Counted from the first letter of the stretch, positions 24,475 through 33,942 are shown. The stretch: DNA of 64,000 nucleotides from Streptomyces olivochromogenes (GCF_001514115.1 NZ_KQ948456.1:343043-407042); one strand, 5' to 3'. Program-made: numbers and translations. The notes: generated by a model not told the origin, from the sequence alone.

Positions 24475-25284
24475 CTACCTGCTCTGGCAGGTCGGGCACC
24501 AGAAGAGATTGCGGGCGGCGAGATCGGCGGTGCGGATCTCGCCGCCACAGATGTGGCAGGGCAGGTCGGCCCTGCGGTACACGTACACCTCGCCGCCGTG
24601 GTCGTCCACGCGCGGTGGGCGGCCCATGGCCTCCGGGGTGTGTTCCGGGCGGACGGTGTCGATGCGGTTGTGGCGGACGCCCTCGCGCATGAGTGCCACC
24701 AGGTCCGTCCACATCGCGTCCCACTGCGTCGGGGTGATGTCCTTCCCCGTGCGGTACGGATCGATGCCGTGCCGGAAGAGTACTTCTGCGCGGTAGACGT
24801 TCCCGACGCCCGCGATGATCTTCTGGTCCATGAGGAGGGCGGCGATCGTCGTACGGCTGCGGGAGACGCGGTGGTACGCCGCCGACGGGTCCGCGTCGGC
24901 GCGGAGGGGGTCCGGGCCGAGGCGGGCGTGTATCGCCTGCTTCTCGTCGTCCGTGATCAGGGCACAGGTGGTGGGGCCGCGGAGGTCGACGTACGACGTG
25001 GCGTTCGCGAGGCGGAGGCGGACCGTGTCGGTGGGGGGTGGGGCGGGGGCGTCGCCGAAGTTCACCTTGCCGAAGAGGCCGAGGTGGATGTGGATCCAGT
25101 CGGCGGTGCGGAAGGCTAGGAAGAGGTGTTTGCCGTGGGCGTCGGCGTGTTCGAGGGGGGTGCCGTCGAGGAGGGCGGCGGCGTCGGTGAACTTGCCCTG
25201 GGGGCTGGTGACGCGGGTGGGCCCGCCTGCGAACCTGGCCTCGTAGTCCTCGGCCAGCCGGTGAATCGTGTGCCCCTCGGGCAC
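24475..25284 (-). CDS. nei: Endonuclease VIII / Fpg-Nei family DNA glycosylase (Nei2 type)
   Basis: 269 aa starting MPEGHTIHR, where Pro2 is the Schiff-base nucleophile and Glu3 the acid. H2TH region with IIAGVGNVYRAEVLFRHGI. C-terminal zinc finger CHICGG...CPTC with FWCPTC ending. The bifunctional enzyme removes oxidised bases and cleaves the backbone in base-excision repair. Pro-Glu-Gly-His-Thr-Ile-His is characteristic of actinobacterial Nei2. Confidence 0.9.
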   Translation of the reverse strand: MPEGHTIHRLAEDYEARFAGGPTRVTSPQGKFTDAAALLDGTPLEHADAHGKHLFLAFRTADWIHIHLGLFGKVNFGDAPAPPPTDTVRLRLANATSYVDLRGPTTCALITDDEKQAIHARLGPDPLRADADPSAAYHRVSRSRTTIAALLMDQKIIAGVGNVYRAEVLFRHGIDPYRTGKDITPTQWDAMWTDLVALMREGVRHNRIDTVRPEHTPEAMGRPPRVDDHGGEVYVYRRADLPCHICGGEIRTADLAARNLFWCPTCQSR

Positions 25285-25370
25285 GGGGTCCTCCTCGTGC
25301 AGCAGTGTCTTCTACGGCGCCGGCGTCTCGGGGTTTGTTTCGCCCCCGCCGCCCCTACCCGTCCCATCCC

Positions 25371-25620
25371 CAGGGGCTCCGCCCCTTCAACCCCACCGGG
25401 GGCTTCACCCCCGAACCCCCGCGGGGCTGCCGCCCCTGCACCCCACCGGGGGCACACCCCCGAACCCCGCCAGGGGCTTCGCCCCCTGGACCCCTGCGGG
25501 GCTCTGCCCCTGCACCCCGCCAGGGGCTGCGCCCCTGAACCCCCGCGGGGCTCCGCCCCTGCACCCCACCGGGGGGCTCCGCCCCCTGGACCCCCATGGG
25601 GCTCCGCCCCAGACCCCCGC
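25371..25620. repeat. Array of short GGGGCTCCGCCCC-type palindromes
   Basis: At least seven imperfect copies of a 13-16 bp palindrome (GGGGCTCCGCCCC and variants) alternate with CACCCCxCCGGGG-like spacers. No codon logic. Similar arrays are scattered between Streptomyces genes; a shorter relative lies near 32430. Confidence 0.8.
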
Positions 25621-25784
25621 ATCGGCCTGGACGGCCTCGTCCTCAAACGCCGGACGGGCTGAGGATGCGGGCCGGGGCCGGTGGGACACCAGCTTCGGAT
25701 TCGTCCCCGGGCACCGGACGGACCGGAGGTGCGGGCCGGGGTGGGTGGGCTGGTCCTCTGGCTCCGGACGCGGCGGAGGCTTTT

Positions 25785-26090
25785 AGGGGCGCGGGGAACT
25801 GCGCGACCAGCCCCCACCGGCCCGCAGTCGAAGAACTCCGGGCGGCCGGGGATCCGGGGCGCAGCCCCCATCCCGTAGGGGCGCGGGGAACTGCGCGACC
25901 AGCCCCCAGCCGCCCGCAGTCGAAGAACTCCGCACGGCCGGGGATCCGGGGCGCAGCCCCGATCCTGTAGGGGCGCGGGGAACTGCGCGACCAGCCCCCA
26001 CCCACCCGCAGTCGAAGAACTCCGCACGGCCGGGGATCCGGGGCGCAGCCCCGATCACACAGGGGCGCGAGCAACCCGCAGTCGAAGACT
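25785..26090. repeat. 91-93 bp tandem repeat, three full copies plus a partial
   Basis: Units start at 25785, 25878, 25969 and (partial) 26061 with AGGGGCGCGGGGAACTGCGC and end with a GGATCCGGGGCGCAGCCCC-type core. The same 5' motif occurs inverted at about 32488-32506, so it is a dispersed family. It lies between nei and rpiB, beyond the rpiB stop. Confidence 0.88.
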
Positions 26091-26578
26091 CAGGCCTGCT
26101 GGGGGTGGTGGGGCGGGACGGGCGGGAGGTCGCCGGTCTTCTCGTAGGCCGAGAGCATGTCGATGCGGCGAATGTGGCGCTCGTCACCGGAGAAGGGCGT
26201 GGAGAGGAAGACCTCCACGAACTTCGTCGCCTCCTCCTCGGAGTGCATACGCGCACCCACCGCCACCACGTTGGCGTTGTTGTGCTGCCGCCCCAGCGAC
26301 GCCGTCTCCTCGCTCCAGGCGAGCGCGGCACGAACCCCGTCCACCTTGTTCGCCGCGATCTGCTCCCCGTTGCCGGAGCCGCCGATCACGATGCCGAGGG
26401 CCTCGGGATCGGCCGCCGTACGCTCCGCCGCACGGAGGCAGAACGGCGGGTAGTCGTCCTGGGCGTCGTAGATGAGGGGCCCGCAGTCGACGGGCTCGTG
26501 CCCGGCGGCCTTGAGCCACTCGACGAGGTGGTTCTTGAGTTCGAAACCGGCATGATCGGAGCCGAGATACACGCGCAT
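26090..26578 (-). CDS. rpiB: Ribose-5-phosphate isomerase B
   Basis: 162 aa. Interconverts ribose 5-phosphate and ribulose 5-phosphate in the pentose phosphate pathway. Family hallmarks: MRVYLGSDHAGFELKNHL start, GGSGNGEQIAANKV anion-binding loop, RQHNNANVVAVGAR. The Ser in GGSGNG, where many bacteria have Cys, matches mycobacterial-type enzymes. Monocistronic. Confidence 0.95.
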   Translation of the reverse strand: MRVYLGSDHAGFELKNHLVEWLKAAGHEPVDCGPLIYDAQDDYPPFCLRAAERTAADPEALGIVIGGSGNGEQIAANKVDGVRAALAWSEETASLGRQHNNANVVAVGARMHSEEEATKFVEVFLSTPFSGDERHIRRIDMLSAYEKTGDLPPVPPHHPQQA

Positions 26579-26816
26579 GGTCCGAGTGTGACACGGCCGT
26601 TTCGGATCGACCTCGCCGGGTGTAGCCAGCGAAAACTGTGAGCAAGACTACAAACCTCAAGGAAACCTCAAGTAACGATCCGGATTCAAAGGTTCACGAA
26701 TCCCTTTGCCTCCGATTCACTGGACCGGCTCGTTACAGGGTCCCTACAAGGACCCGCTCGGGTCCGTACACCGCTCGTACGGGAATCTGCTCACCCGGCG
26801 CAAAGGAATCCCCCTC

Positions 26817-28313
26817 ATGACCTCGCAGCCGACCCCCACGAAGGCCGCAAGCGGCCCCGGAGGCCCCGGAGAACCCGGTTCGGGCCTCCAGGCCGGACTC
26901 AAGAACCGTCATCTGACAATGATCGCCATTGGTGGCGTCATCGGAGCCGGCCTCTTCGTGGGCTCCAGCTCCGGCATCGCCACCGCGGGCCCCGGAATCC
27001 TCCTCTCCTACGCCCTCGTCGGCACGCTCGTGGTGCTGGTGATGCGGATGCTGGGCGAGATGTCCGCCGCGAACCCGACCTCCGGTTCGTTCTCCGCGCA
27101 CGCGGACCGCGCGCTCGGGCGCTGGGCCGGTTTCTCGATCGGCTGGCTGTACTGGTTCTTCTGGGTGGTCGTGCTGGCCGTCGAGGCGACCGCGGGAGCC
27201 AAGATCCTCGAAGGGTGGATGCCCGGCGTACCGCAGTGGGGCTGGGCGCTCATCGTGATGGTCGTGCTCACCGCGACCAACCTGGTCTCCGTCGGCTCGT
27301 ACGGTGAGTTCGAGTTCTGGTTCGCCGGGATCAAGGTCGTGGCGATCGGCGCGTTCATCATCGTCGGCGGGCTCGCGATCTTCGGCGTGCTGCCGGGTGT
27401 CGACGCCCCGAAGGCCGGCCTGGGGAACCTGACCGAGCACGGCGGCTTCCTGCCGCACGGACCCGGCGCGATCCTCACCGGTGTGCTCCTGGTCGTCTTC
27501 TCCTTCATGGGCAGCGAGATCGCGACCCTCGCCGCCGGTGAGTCCGAGGACCCGCAGCGGGCCGTCACCAAGTCCACCAACAGCATCATCTGGCGCATCG
27601 GCGTCTTCTACCTGGGCTCGATCCTCGTCGTCGTGTCCCTGCTGCCGTGGAACGACCCGTCCATCAAGGACAAGGGCTCCTACGTCGCCGCCCTCGACTC
27701 GCTCGGCATCGCGCACGCCGGTGAGATCATGAACTTCATCGTGCTGACCTCCGTGCTGTCCTGCCTGAACTCCGGGCTCTACACGGCCTCCCGGATGGCG
27801 TTCTCGCTCGGCGAGCGCGGCGACGCGCCCAAGGTGTTCTCGAAGACCACCTCGCGCGGTGTCCCGATGGCCGCGATCGTCGTGTCGGTCGTCTTCGGCT
27901 TCGTCGCCGTCTTCTTCAACTACAAGTTCCCGGACTCGGTCTTCCTCTTCCTCGTCAACTCCTCCGGCGCGGTCGCCCTGTTCGTCTGGCTGGTCATCTG
28001 CTTCTCGCAGCTGCGGATGCGGAAGATCATCCAGCGCGAGGCGCCGGAGAAGCTGGTCGTGAAGATGTGGCTGTACCCCTACCTGACCTGGGCGACGGCC
28101 GCGCTGATCGTCTTCGTCCTCGGCTACATGCTGACCGACACGGAACACGACGGACGCGAGACCGTGCTGCTGTCGCTGCTCGTCGCCGCGATCGTGCTCG
28201 CGATCGCCTTCGTGAAGCAGAAGCTCGGCGGCTCCACGGCGACCGAGGCCGCGGGCGTCGGCGCGCCGGTGGGCGGCGCCAAGGAGCCGGTCGACGCCAC
28301 GTCGGAGGCCTGA
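26817..28313 (+). CDS. APC-family amino acid permease (GABA/AnsP type)
   Basis: 498 aa, 12 predicted membrane helices. Typical APC start: KNRHLTMIAIGGVIGAGLFV, followed by the MRMLGEMSAANPTSGSFSAHA loop. Proton-coupled amino acid uptake. An upstream in-frame ATG is ignored because AAAGGA precedes 26817. A Lys/Gly-rich cytoplasmic tail ends the protein. A paralogue lies at 39376-40770. Confidence 0.9.
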   Translation: MTSQPTPTKAASGPGGPGEPGSGLQAGLKNRHLTMIAIGGVIGAGLFVGSSSGIATAGPGILLSYALVGTLVVLVMRMLGEMSAANPTSGSFSAHADRALGRWAGFSIGWLYWFFWVVVLAVEATAGAKILEGWMPGVPQWGWALIVMVVLTATNLVSVGSYGEFEFWFAGIKVVAIGAFIIVGGLAIFGVLPGVDAPKAGLGNLTEHGGFLPHGPGAILTGVLLVVFSFMGSEIATLAAGESEDPQRAVTKSTNSIIWRIGVFYLGSILVVVSLLPWNDPSIKDKGSYVAALDSLGIAHAGEIMNFIVLTSVLSCLNSGLYTASRMAFSLGERGDAPKVFSKTTSRGVPMAAIVVSVVFGFVAVFFNYKFPDSVFLFLVNSSGAVALFVWLVICFSQLRMRKIIQREAPEKLVVKMWLYPYLTWATAALIVFVLGYMLTDTEHDGRETVLLSLLVAAIVLAIAFVKQKLGGSTATEAAGVGAPVGGAKEPVDATSEA

Positions 28314-28344
28314 GCGCGCGGACGCGGATTCCGGCGGAACAGGT

Positions 28345-28390
28345 AACGGGGAGGGGCCCGGCGGCAGCTGCCGCCGGGCCCCTCCCCGTT
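28345..28390. terminator. 46-bp perfect palindrome, bidirectional terminator
   Basis: A gap-free palindrome (arms 28345-28367 and 28368-28390) between convergent permease and kinase genes. The right end reaches the kinase stop codon. Confidence 0.85.
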
Positions 28391-30483
28391 CACAGGGGCG
28401 TGAAGCTCTTCTTGACCGCGTCGTAGACGGGCAGCGCGGTCGCCTCCACATCGGGGTGGTACCAGGTGCTGATCTCGTACGACGTGCCGCCGGAGCGGAA
28501 GCCGAGCAGTCGGACGTGCCAGAGCCGGCCCCTGGCCGTGACGGTGTACTCCCAGACGACCGCGGGCGCGCCCCGGAACGTGGTGCGCTCCAGGCGGATC
28601 CGGTTGTAGTTCAGGCCCTTGCTCGTACCCACCTCCGCCTGCTGCCACTGCGCCAGCAGGTCACCACGGGCCGGGGTCGCGTTGGCCACGATCTCCTGCG
28701 CACGGTCGGGCGAGGTGTAGTGCACCTCGGAACCGCTCTGCGCCACCCGCTGCCAGCCCTGCGGCGGCACCCACGCGTACAGTCCGGCCTCCTTCCGGGC
28801 ACCCGCCGGCAGGCTCGGCGGGCGTGACGTGCCATCGACGGTGGGGGGTGGGGAGGAGGGGGCGGTGGAGGAGGTCTGCGCGGAGTCCGGCGACGTCGAC
28901 GAGGTCGATGGCGAGGCCGAGGTCGAGGTCGAAGTGGAAGTGGAAGTGGACGCGCCGGTCGTGTCGCGGGAGGAGCCGCCCGTCTGCGTCATGACGAGCC
29001 CGACGACGGTTCCCACGATCACCACGCCACCGGCGGCGGCCAGGCCCATCCGGCGTCGGCCCCGCCGTGGGACGGAGGGCACGGCGGGGCCGGGAAGTTC
29101 GCCCGGCGGCATGACCACCGCGCGGGAGACCGTGGTGTGCGTGGCGAGGGAGGGGGGTTCGGGAAGCGGCGGGGGTGCGATGGGCTCGGGGGCTGGTTCG
29201 GGGGTGGGTGTGGGTGTGGGTTCGGGGGGCGGGGCGGGCGCTGGTGGGGGTGGGGGTGCGGGGGTTGGATCGGGTAGGGGGGCGGGCTCCGGGATCGCGT
29301 CCTGTACGAGGTCCGGCTCGGAGTCTGGTTCGGGGGTCGGTTCGGGGGCCCGCCGGGGCGGGAGGTGTTGCGCCGCGCGTATGAGGCTCACGTCCAGGAG
29401 CGCGCGCGTGGGCGACTCCTGGCGGAACGGGGGGACGGAGGGCGGCGCGGCTTCCGGCGTCTCCGGCGTCTCCGGCATCCCCAGTACATCCAGAGCCCCT
29501 CCCGCCCCTCCCGCCCCTGACGCCTCGGATACCTCTGACGTCCTGGATGCCTCCGGTGCCTCCCGTACCTCTGCCGCTTCCGATGGTCCCTGTGCCTCCA
29601 CCGCTTCCGATGGCTGCGGTGACTCCGGTGACTCCGCCGCTGGTTCGGACACGAGCCCCGCATCCGGGGATTCGGTCTCCTCCGGTCGAGGGAACGTGAT
29701 CGGGCGCAACGCCGTCTCGAGCTCCGCCAGACCCGGTCGGGTCGACGGCTCCTTCTCCAGCAGGGCGGCCAGAATCTCCCCCAGGTCACCGGCCGTGGAG
29801 GGAAGTTCGGGCTCCTCGTACAGGACCGCGTGCAACGTCGCCAGGGTGGTCGAACGGGAGAACGGAGAGCGGCCGCCGAGGGCCGCGCAGAGCGTCGCAC
29901 CCAGCGACCAGACGTCGGACGGCGGGCCCTGGGGGCGTCCGGAGACACGCTCGGGTGCCATGTAGTCCGGGGAGCCGACCAGCATCCCGACCATGGTGAG
30001 CGCCTCCGCGTCCTGGAGCGCGGCGATGCCGAAGTCGGTGAGGACGACACGGTGTCCGCGCCGCTCGACCAGGACGTTGCCCGGCTTGATGTCCCGGTGG
30101 AGTACTCCCCCGGCGTGCACCTGGCGCAGGGCCGCGACCAGTTCGAGTCCGATACGGGCCGCGGCGGGCGGGTCGAGCGGTCCGTCCTCGACCACGAGTT
30201 GTTCGAGGGAGCGGCCGGCGACGAGTTCCATGACGATCCACAGCCTCTCGCCCTGGTCCACGACGTCGTAGATGCGCACGACATTGGGATGATCGATCCG
30301 AGCCGTGGCCCTGGCTTCGCGCAGGGTGCGTTCACGGCGGGTTCGGGTGTCCTCCGGGTCGAGTCCGTCGATCCGCATTTCCTTGACGGCGACCTGCCGG
30401 TCGAGCATTTCGTCGGTGGCTCGCCACACCCGCCCCATTCCCCCCTGGCCAATACTCTCGGCGAGCCGATATCGACCCGTCAC
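28390..30483 (-). CDS. Membrane Ser/Thr protein kinase with extracellular domain
   Basis: 697 aa from GTG 30483 (a TTG at 30522 is an alternative). Hanks-type kinase domain 5-265: GQGGMG (12-17), K34, HRD (129-131), DFG (150-152), GSPDYMAPE. Then about 250 residues of Glu/Pro/Ser-rich low complexity, one membrane helix (MGLAAAGGVVIVGTVVGLVM), a Thr/Ser-rich stalk and an extracytoplasmic domain of about 120 residues without PASTA repeats. The sensor part is not recognised. Divergent from the LPXTG gene. Confidence 0.88.
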   Translation of the reverse strand: MTGRYRLAESIGQGGMGRVWRATDEMLDRQVAVKEMRIDGLDPEDTRTRRERTLREARATARIDHPNVVRIYDVVDQGERLWIVMELVAGRSLEQLVVEDGPLDPPAAARIGLELVAALRQVHAGGVLHRDIKPGNVLVERRGHRVVLTDFGIAALQDAEALTMVGMLVGSPDYMAPERVSGRPQGPPSDVWSLGATLCAALGGRSPFSRSTTLATLHAVLYEEPELPSTAGDLGEILAALLEKEPSTRPGLAELETALRPITFPRPEETESPDAGLVSEPAAESPESPQPSEAVEAQGPSEAAEVREAPEASRTSEVSEASGAGGAGGALDVLGMPETPETPEAAPPSVPPFRQESPTRALLDVSLIRAAQHLPPRRAPEPTPEPDSEPDLVQDAIPEPAPLPDPTPAPPPPPAPAPPPEPTPTPTPEPAPEPIAPPPLPEPPSLATHTTVSRAVVMPPGELPGPAVPSVPRRGRRRMGLAAAGGVVIVGTVVGLVMTQTGGSSRDTTGASTSTSTSTSTSASPSTSSTSPDSAQTSSTAPSSPPPTVDGTSRPPSLPAGARKEAGLYAWVPPQGWQRVAQSGSEVHYTSPDRAQEIVANATPARGDLLAQWQQAEVGTSKGLNYNRIRLERTTFRGAPAVVWEYTVTARGRLWHVRLLGFRSGGTSYEISTWYHPDVEATALPVYDAVKKSFTPL

Positions 30484-30670
30484 CAATAATCCCGGAACAC
30501 CGCCACTCGCATTCCCCGTCAATCCCCTGCACCCCCTCAACACCCGCCACAATCGTCCGCCACAGCTGAAACACAATGGTCACACTTCATGCCGTACCAG
30601 CATAGTGCGGAGAAATCTTGTGGTACCTCTTCAAGTACTGCGAATTCAGGCGCAGCCAAGGGGGGCGAAC

Positions 30671-31396
30671 ATGAGTTCTCGTCACACGACGACCATCACG
30701 GGATCGCTGCTCACGGCATCTTTCTCGGCCGTGATGATCCTTTCCTTCACCGCCGTCGCGGACGACCAGGGACCGGGGAGCAGCAAGGGGGGAAAGGCCA
30801 TGGACCCGGCGCCGGCGGGCGTGAAGCTGACCACGTCGCTGCCCGAGAAGATCTCGGTGGACAACAGCTCGCACGAAACGGCGCTGACCGCCACGGTGAA
30901 GAACGAGGGAACCAAGGAAAGCGGAAAGATCCGGCTATTGGTGGTCGGATTCGACGGCCTGAAGGTCAAGAGCGTCAAGGGCTGTTCCGCCATGGCGGAC
31001 AAGGATCTGCCCAAGGGTTCGAACAGTGGATTCGTGTGCGATGTCGGCAATCTCGCGGCCGGAAAGTCACAGTCGTACGCCGTCGCCGCGACCTTCGATC
31101 TGAGCAAGACCGGAAAGATCTGCCTGCCGGTGCAGGACAGCGACGGAAAGAAGACGTTCTGGCAGCAGGGCCCGGTGCCTTTCGGTACGACGAACCCGTC
31201 GCCGAACGCCCCGGCCACTCCGCTGCTGCTCGACACCGAGAACAAGCCGGTGACACCCGGCGGCGACCAGTTGCCCAAGACCGGCGCCGGGAGTGACCTG
31301 CTGCCGCTAGGCGCGGCGGGGGCGGTGCTCGTCTCCGTCGGTGCGGCGGGAATGTGGTGGGCCCAGCGGCGGCCACGTCGACAGCCGCAGTCGTGA
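30671..31396 (+). CDS. LPXTG cell-wall-anchored surface protein
   Basis: 241 aa. A signal peptide (about 1-30), an extracellular Ig-like/DUF11-type region (about 50-170) with two Cys residues (SVKGCSAM, FVCDV), and a complete sorting signal: LPKTG at 201-205, hydrophobic helix, then RRPRRQPQS. Sortase would link it to peptidoglycan. AAGGGGGG precedes ATG 30671. No sortase gene lies nearby; housekeeping sortase is presumably used. Confidence 0.85.
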   Translation: MSSRHTTTITGSLLTASFSAVMILSFTAVADDQGPGSSKGGKAMDPAPAGVKLTTSLPEKISVDNSSHETALTATVKNEGTKESGKIRLLVVGFDGLKVKSVKGCSAMADKDLPKGSNSGFVCDVGNLAAGKSQSYAVAATFDLSKTGKICLPVQDSDGKKTFWQQGPVPFGTTNPSPNAPATPLLLDTENKPVTPGGDQLPKTGAGSDLLPLGAAGAVLVSVGAAGMWWAQRRPRRQPQS

Positions 31397-31499
31397 CCGG
31401 GTGGGCCGGGACGCCGTGTGCGCGGCGTACCGGCCCACCTTCCGCGCACCGCACACGTACTGCGGGGACAGTGCGGTGGGGCTGTACGGGTCCACAACG

Positions 31500-31552
31500 C
31501 GCAAGAGGCTCGCCGGGTCGTGGTCGGAGTACGACCCGGCGAGCCTCTTGCG
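31500..31552. terminator. 22-bp stem between the LPXTG gene and bioY
   Basis: Arms 31500-31521 and 31531-31552 are perfectly complementary around a 9-nt loop. It serves two convergent genes. Confidence 0.88.
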
Positions 31553-31588
31553 AGGGGACTGCGCACCTCGTGCGAGGGGACTACGGCC

Positions 31589-32179
31589 TCAGCGGTTGAG
31601 GAACTTCCAGGCGGTGGGCAGGACGCCCATCGCCAGCGCCGCCTTCAGGGCGTCGCCGATCAGGAACGGGGTGAACCCCGCCGCGAGGGTCGCGCTCAGC
31701 GACATGCCGGTGGCGGCGGCCAGGTACGGGAGGCCGACCGCGTAGATGATCGCCTCGCCCAGCAGCATCGTGCCCGCGGTGCGCAGGAACGAGCGGTCGG
31801 CGCCGCGGCGGGCGAGGGCGCCCACGGCGGCGGAGGCGAACATCATGCCGAGGATGTAGCCGAGGGACGGGGCGGCGGTGCCGGAGCCGCCGTCGGCGAA
31901 CCACGGCATGCCGGCCATGCCGACGAGGGCGTAGAGCGCGAGCGAGAGGAAGCCGCGGCCCGCGCCGAGGGCCGTGCCGACGAGGAGGGCGGCGAAGGTC
32001 TGGCCGGTCACCGGGACCGGGGAGCCCGGCACGGGCAGGGAGATCTGGGCGGCGAGGCCGGTGAGGGCGGCTCCGCCGAGTACGAGGGCGATGTCCCTGA
32101 CGCGGGAGGCCGGGAGCAGGTCGGCGAGGACCTCGCCGGGGCGGATGCCTTGGCGGGGGGTGGCGGCAGCGGTGCTCAT
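31589..32179 (-). CDS. bioY: Biotin transporter S component BioY
   Basis: 196 aa, six membrane helices. BioY signatures: LPVPGSPVPVTGQTFAALLVG and the conserved GRGFLSLALYALVGMAGMPWF. Substrate-binding S component of an ECF-type biotin importer. No bioM or bioN genes adjoin it, so it either uses a shared ECF module or works alone. Confidence 0.93.
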   Translation of the reverse strand: MSTAAATPRQGIRPGEVLADLLPASRVRDIALVLGGAALTGLAAQISLPVPGSPVPVTGQTFAALLVGTALGAGRGFLSLALYALVGMAGMPWFADGGSGTAAPSLGYILGMMFASAAVGALARRGADRSFLRTAGTMLLGEAIIYAVGLPYLAAATGMSLSATLAAGFTPFLIGDALKAALAMGVLPTAWKFLNR

Positions 32180-32587
32180 GGGGACTCCGGCGGGTGACGG
32201 GGGGTCGGGACACGGTGACGCTATCCCAGGGGGGCGGGTGGATCACCGTGTGCGATCGACAAAGCGGGGATCCGGGACTTGGTGGAGCCCTTACAAAAGA
32301 GGCCGCGTACACCTATCGGGGCGTGATGCTGGTCACTGAGGTGGGATGGTTTTGTCCCGGGGGAGCTTCGAGCGCGCTCTGTAGGGTCCCGCCAATTCGC
32401 CCCCGCCGCCCCTGCCCGTCCCATCCCTCCGGGGCTCCGCCCCGGACCCCGTCGGGCGTCTCGTTCGGCTGCGGCCCGGAGGGGGCCGTTCGCGCAGTTC
32501 CCCGCGCCCCTGAAAGCCCCGGGTCGGCCGGCGGCCGAAGGACGGCGCCTCTGGCCGGAATCGAGGGTAAGACCTACCCTTCAGGGC
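32180..32587. other. Intergenic region between bioY and the leader peptide
   Basis: About 400 bp. Includes the bioY promoter side, a TTACAAAAGAGG low-GC patch (about 32290) and, at about 32400-32520, one palindrome and one inverted copy of the dispersed repeat described at 25371-26090. No gene seen. Confidence 0.5.
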
Positions 32588-32671
32588 ATGGTCGCCCAGG
32601 CTGAGAACTTCGTGTCGCGTCGCTATGTCGACCTGCGACGCCAGGGCACCGCCACCTGTCGCCCCGGGTAG
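32588..32671 (+). CDS. Leader peptide, sulfur-type (SRRYVDL...TCRPG)
   Basis: 27 codons: FVSRRYVDLRRQGTATCRPG at the C-terminal end. Short peptides with a basic-aromatic-VDL motif and Cys near the end precede sulfur-metabolism genes in Streptomyces and related actinobacteria, where ribosome stalling at Cys codons is thought to control readthrough. It precedes the ROK regulator gene by 65 bp. Only one Cys is present, so its control function is less certain than the second leader at 33997. Confidence 0.6.
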   Translation: MVAQAENFVSRRYVDLRRQGTATCRPG

Positions 32672-32736
32672 GGCGGGCGGAGCGCATCCGGCTCGCCGAG
32701 ACGCGACCGTTTCGGACACGCTCCCTAGGAAGCGCC

Positions 32737-33942
32737 ATGCCTCGTACCGCCCTGGCCCCCTCCCCGCCCACGACACCCCACCGCGCCACCGCCGACGACC
32801 GCCGCCGCACCAGCGCCAGCGCCATCCTGCGCTCCGTCCTGGAGCACGGTCCGGTCGCCCGCAGCACCGTCGCCCGGCTGACCGGCCTCTCCCCCGCCTC
32901 GGTGACCGACTACTGCGCCCGGTTCACCGCGCTCGGTCTGATCAGGGAGGCTCCGACGCCCCGGCAGTCGAACGGCGTCGGACGTCCCCACGTCCCCATC
33001 CACCTGGACGACTCCCGGTTCGTGGTCGGCGGGGTCCACGTGGCCGTCCCGTACACCACCGTCGCCCTGCTCGACCTGCGCGGCCGGGTCGTCACGGAGC
33101 GACGGCTGGCCCACGACGACGGCACGGAGCCCGACCGCGTACTCGCCAACGCCGCCGCCGGGCTGGCCGCCCTGCTCACCGACCACCCCTGCCGCACCCC
33201 CCTCGGCGTCGGCGTCGCGGCCGGCGGCTGGGTGGACCGCGACTCCGGGACGATCGTGGAGCACGCGCTGCTCGGCTGGCGTGACGTCGACGTCCGGGAC
33301 GCGCTCGGCACGCCGATCGGGCTGCCGGTCCATGTGGACGGGCACGCGCGGGCGTTGGTCAACGGGGAGCGGCTGTTCGGGCGGGCGCGCGGCAGCCGCA
33401 GCGTGCTGCACCTGTTCGTCGGCAACGTGGTGGACGCCGCCTTCGCCACCCACGACGAGGTGCATCACGGTCCCCGCTCCCAGGCCGGAGCAATCGCCCA
33501 TCTGCCGTTGCCGGGCGGCTCGGAGCGGTGCGACTGCGGCCGGACCGGTTGCCTCCAGGCCGAGTTGAGCGAGCGGACACTGTGCCGACGGGCGCGGGAG
33601 GAGGGGGTCATCACCACCGCCGACCCGATGCACGTGGTCGGCGCCGCCGCCGACGGCGACCCCGTCGCCGTACGTCTGCTGCTGGAGCGGGCCCGGACGG
33701 TCGGGCGGGCGGCCCGGCTGCTGCTGGACGTGCTCAACCCGGACACGGTCGTCGTCGCGGAGGTCGGGACCGTGTATCGGGAGGACTGCCTCGGGGCGCT
33801 GCGCGCGGAGGTGGGTACGGACCGGGCGGCCTCCGTCCTGCCGACCAGTTTCCCGGAATCCGTACTCGCCGTGGCGGGCGGATCGGTGGCTCTCGACGTG
33901 GTCTACCGGGATCCGCTGAGCCTGTCACCGGGGACGAATTAA
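32737..33942 (+). CDS. ROK-family transcriptional regulator
   Basis: 401 aa. An N-terminal winged helix (about 22-75; ILRSVLEHGPVARSTVARLT) is joined to a ROK sugar-kinase-like domain with the zinc motif CDCGRTGC (about 265-272) and DGHARALVNGERLFG. The ATP-binding loop looks weak, as in regulators rather than kinases. First full gene of the sulfonate-utilisation locus; probably its regulator. Confidence 0.85.
   Translation: MPRTALAPSPPTTPHRATADDRRRTSASAILRSVLEHGPVARSTVARLTGLSPASVTDYCARFTALGLIREAPTPRQSNGVGRPHVPIHLDDSRFVVGGVHVAVPYTTVALLDLRGRVVTERRLAHDDGTEPDRVLANAAAGLAALLTDHPCRTPLGVGVAAGGWVDRDSGTIVEHALLGWRDVDVRDALGTPIGLPVHVDGHARALVNGERLFGRARGSRSVLHLFVGNVVDAAFATHDEVHHGPRSQAGAIAHLPLPGGSERCDCGRTGCLQAELSERTLCRRAREEGVITTADPMHVVGAAADGDPVAVRLLLERARTVGRAARLLLDVLNPDTVVVAEVGTVYREDCLGALRAEVGTDRAASVLPTSFPESVLAVAGGSVALDVVYRDPLSLSPGTN

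Noticed and set aside
25116..26027. Long Gly/Pro/Arg-rich frames across the repeat field
   Set aside because: Product of palindromic GC repeats, present on both strands.
25785..26090. CRISPR-like array
   Set aside because: Units are contiguous 91-93 bp tandem repeats without unique spacers, and no cas genes are near.
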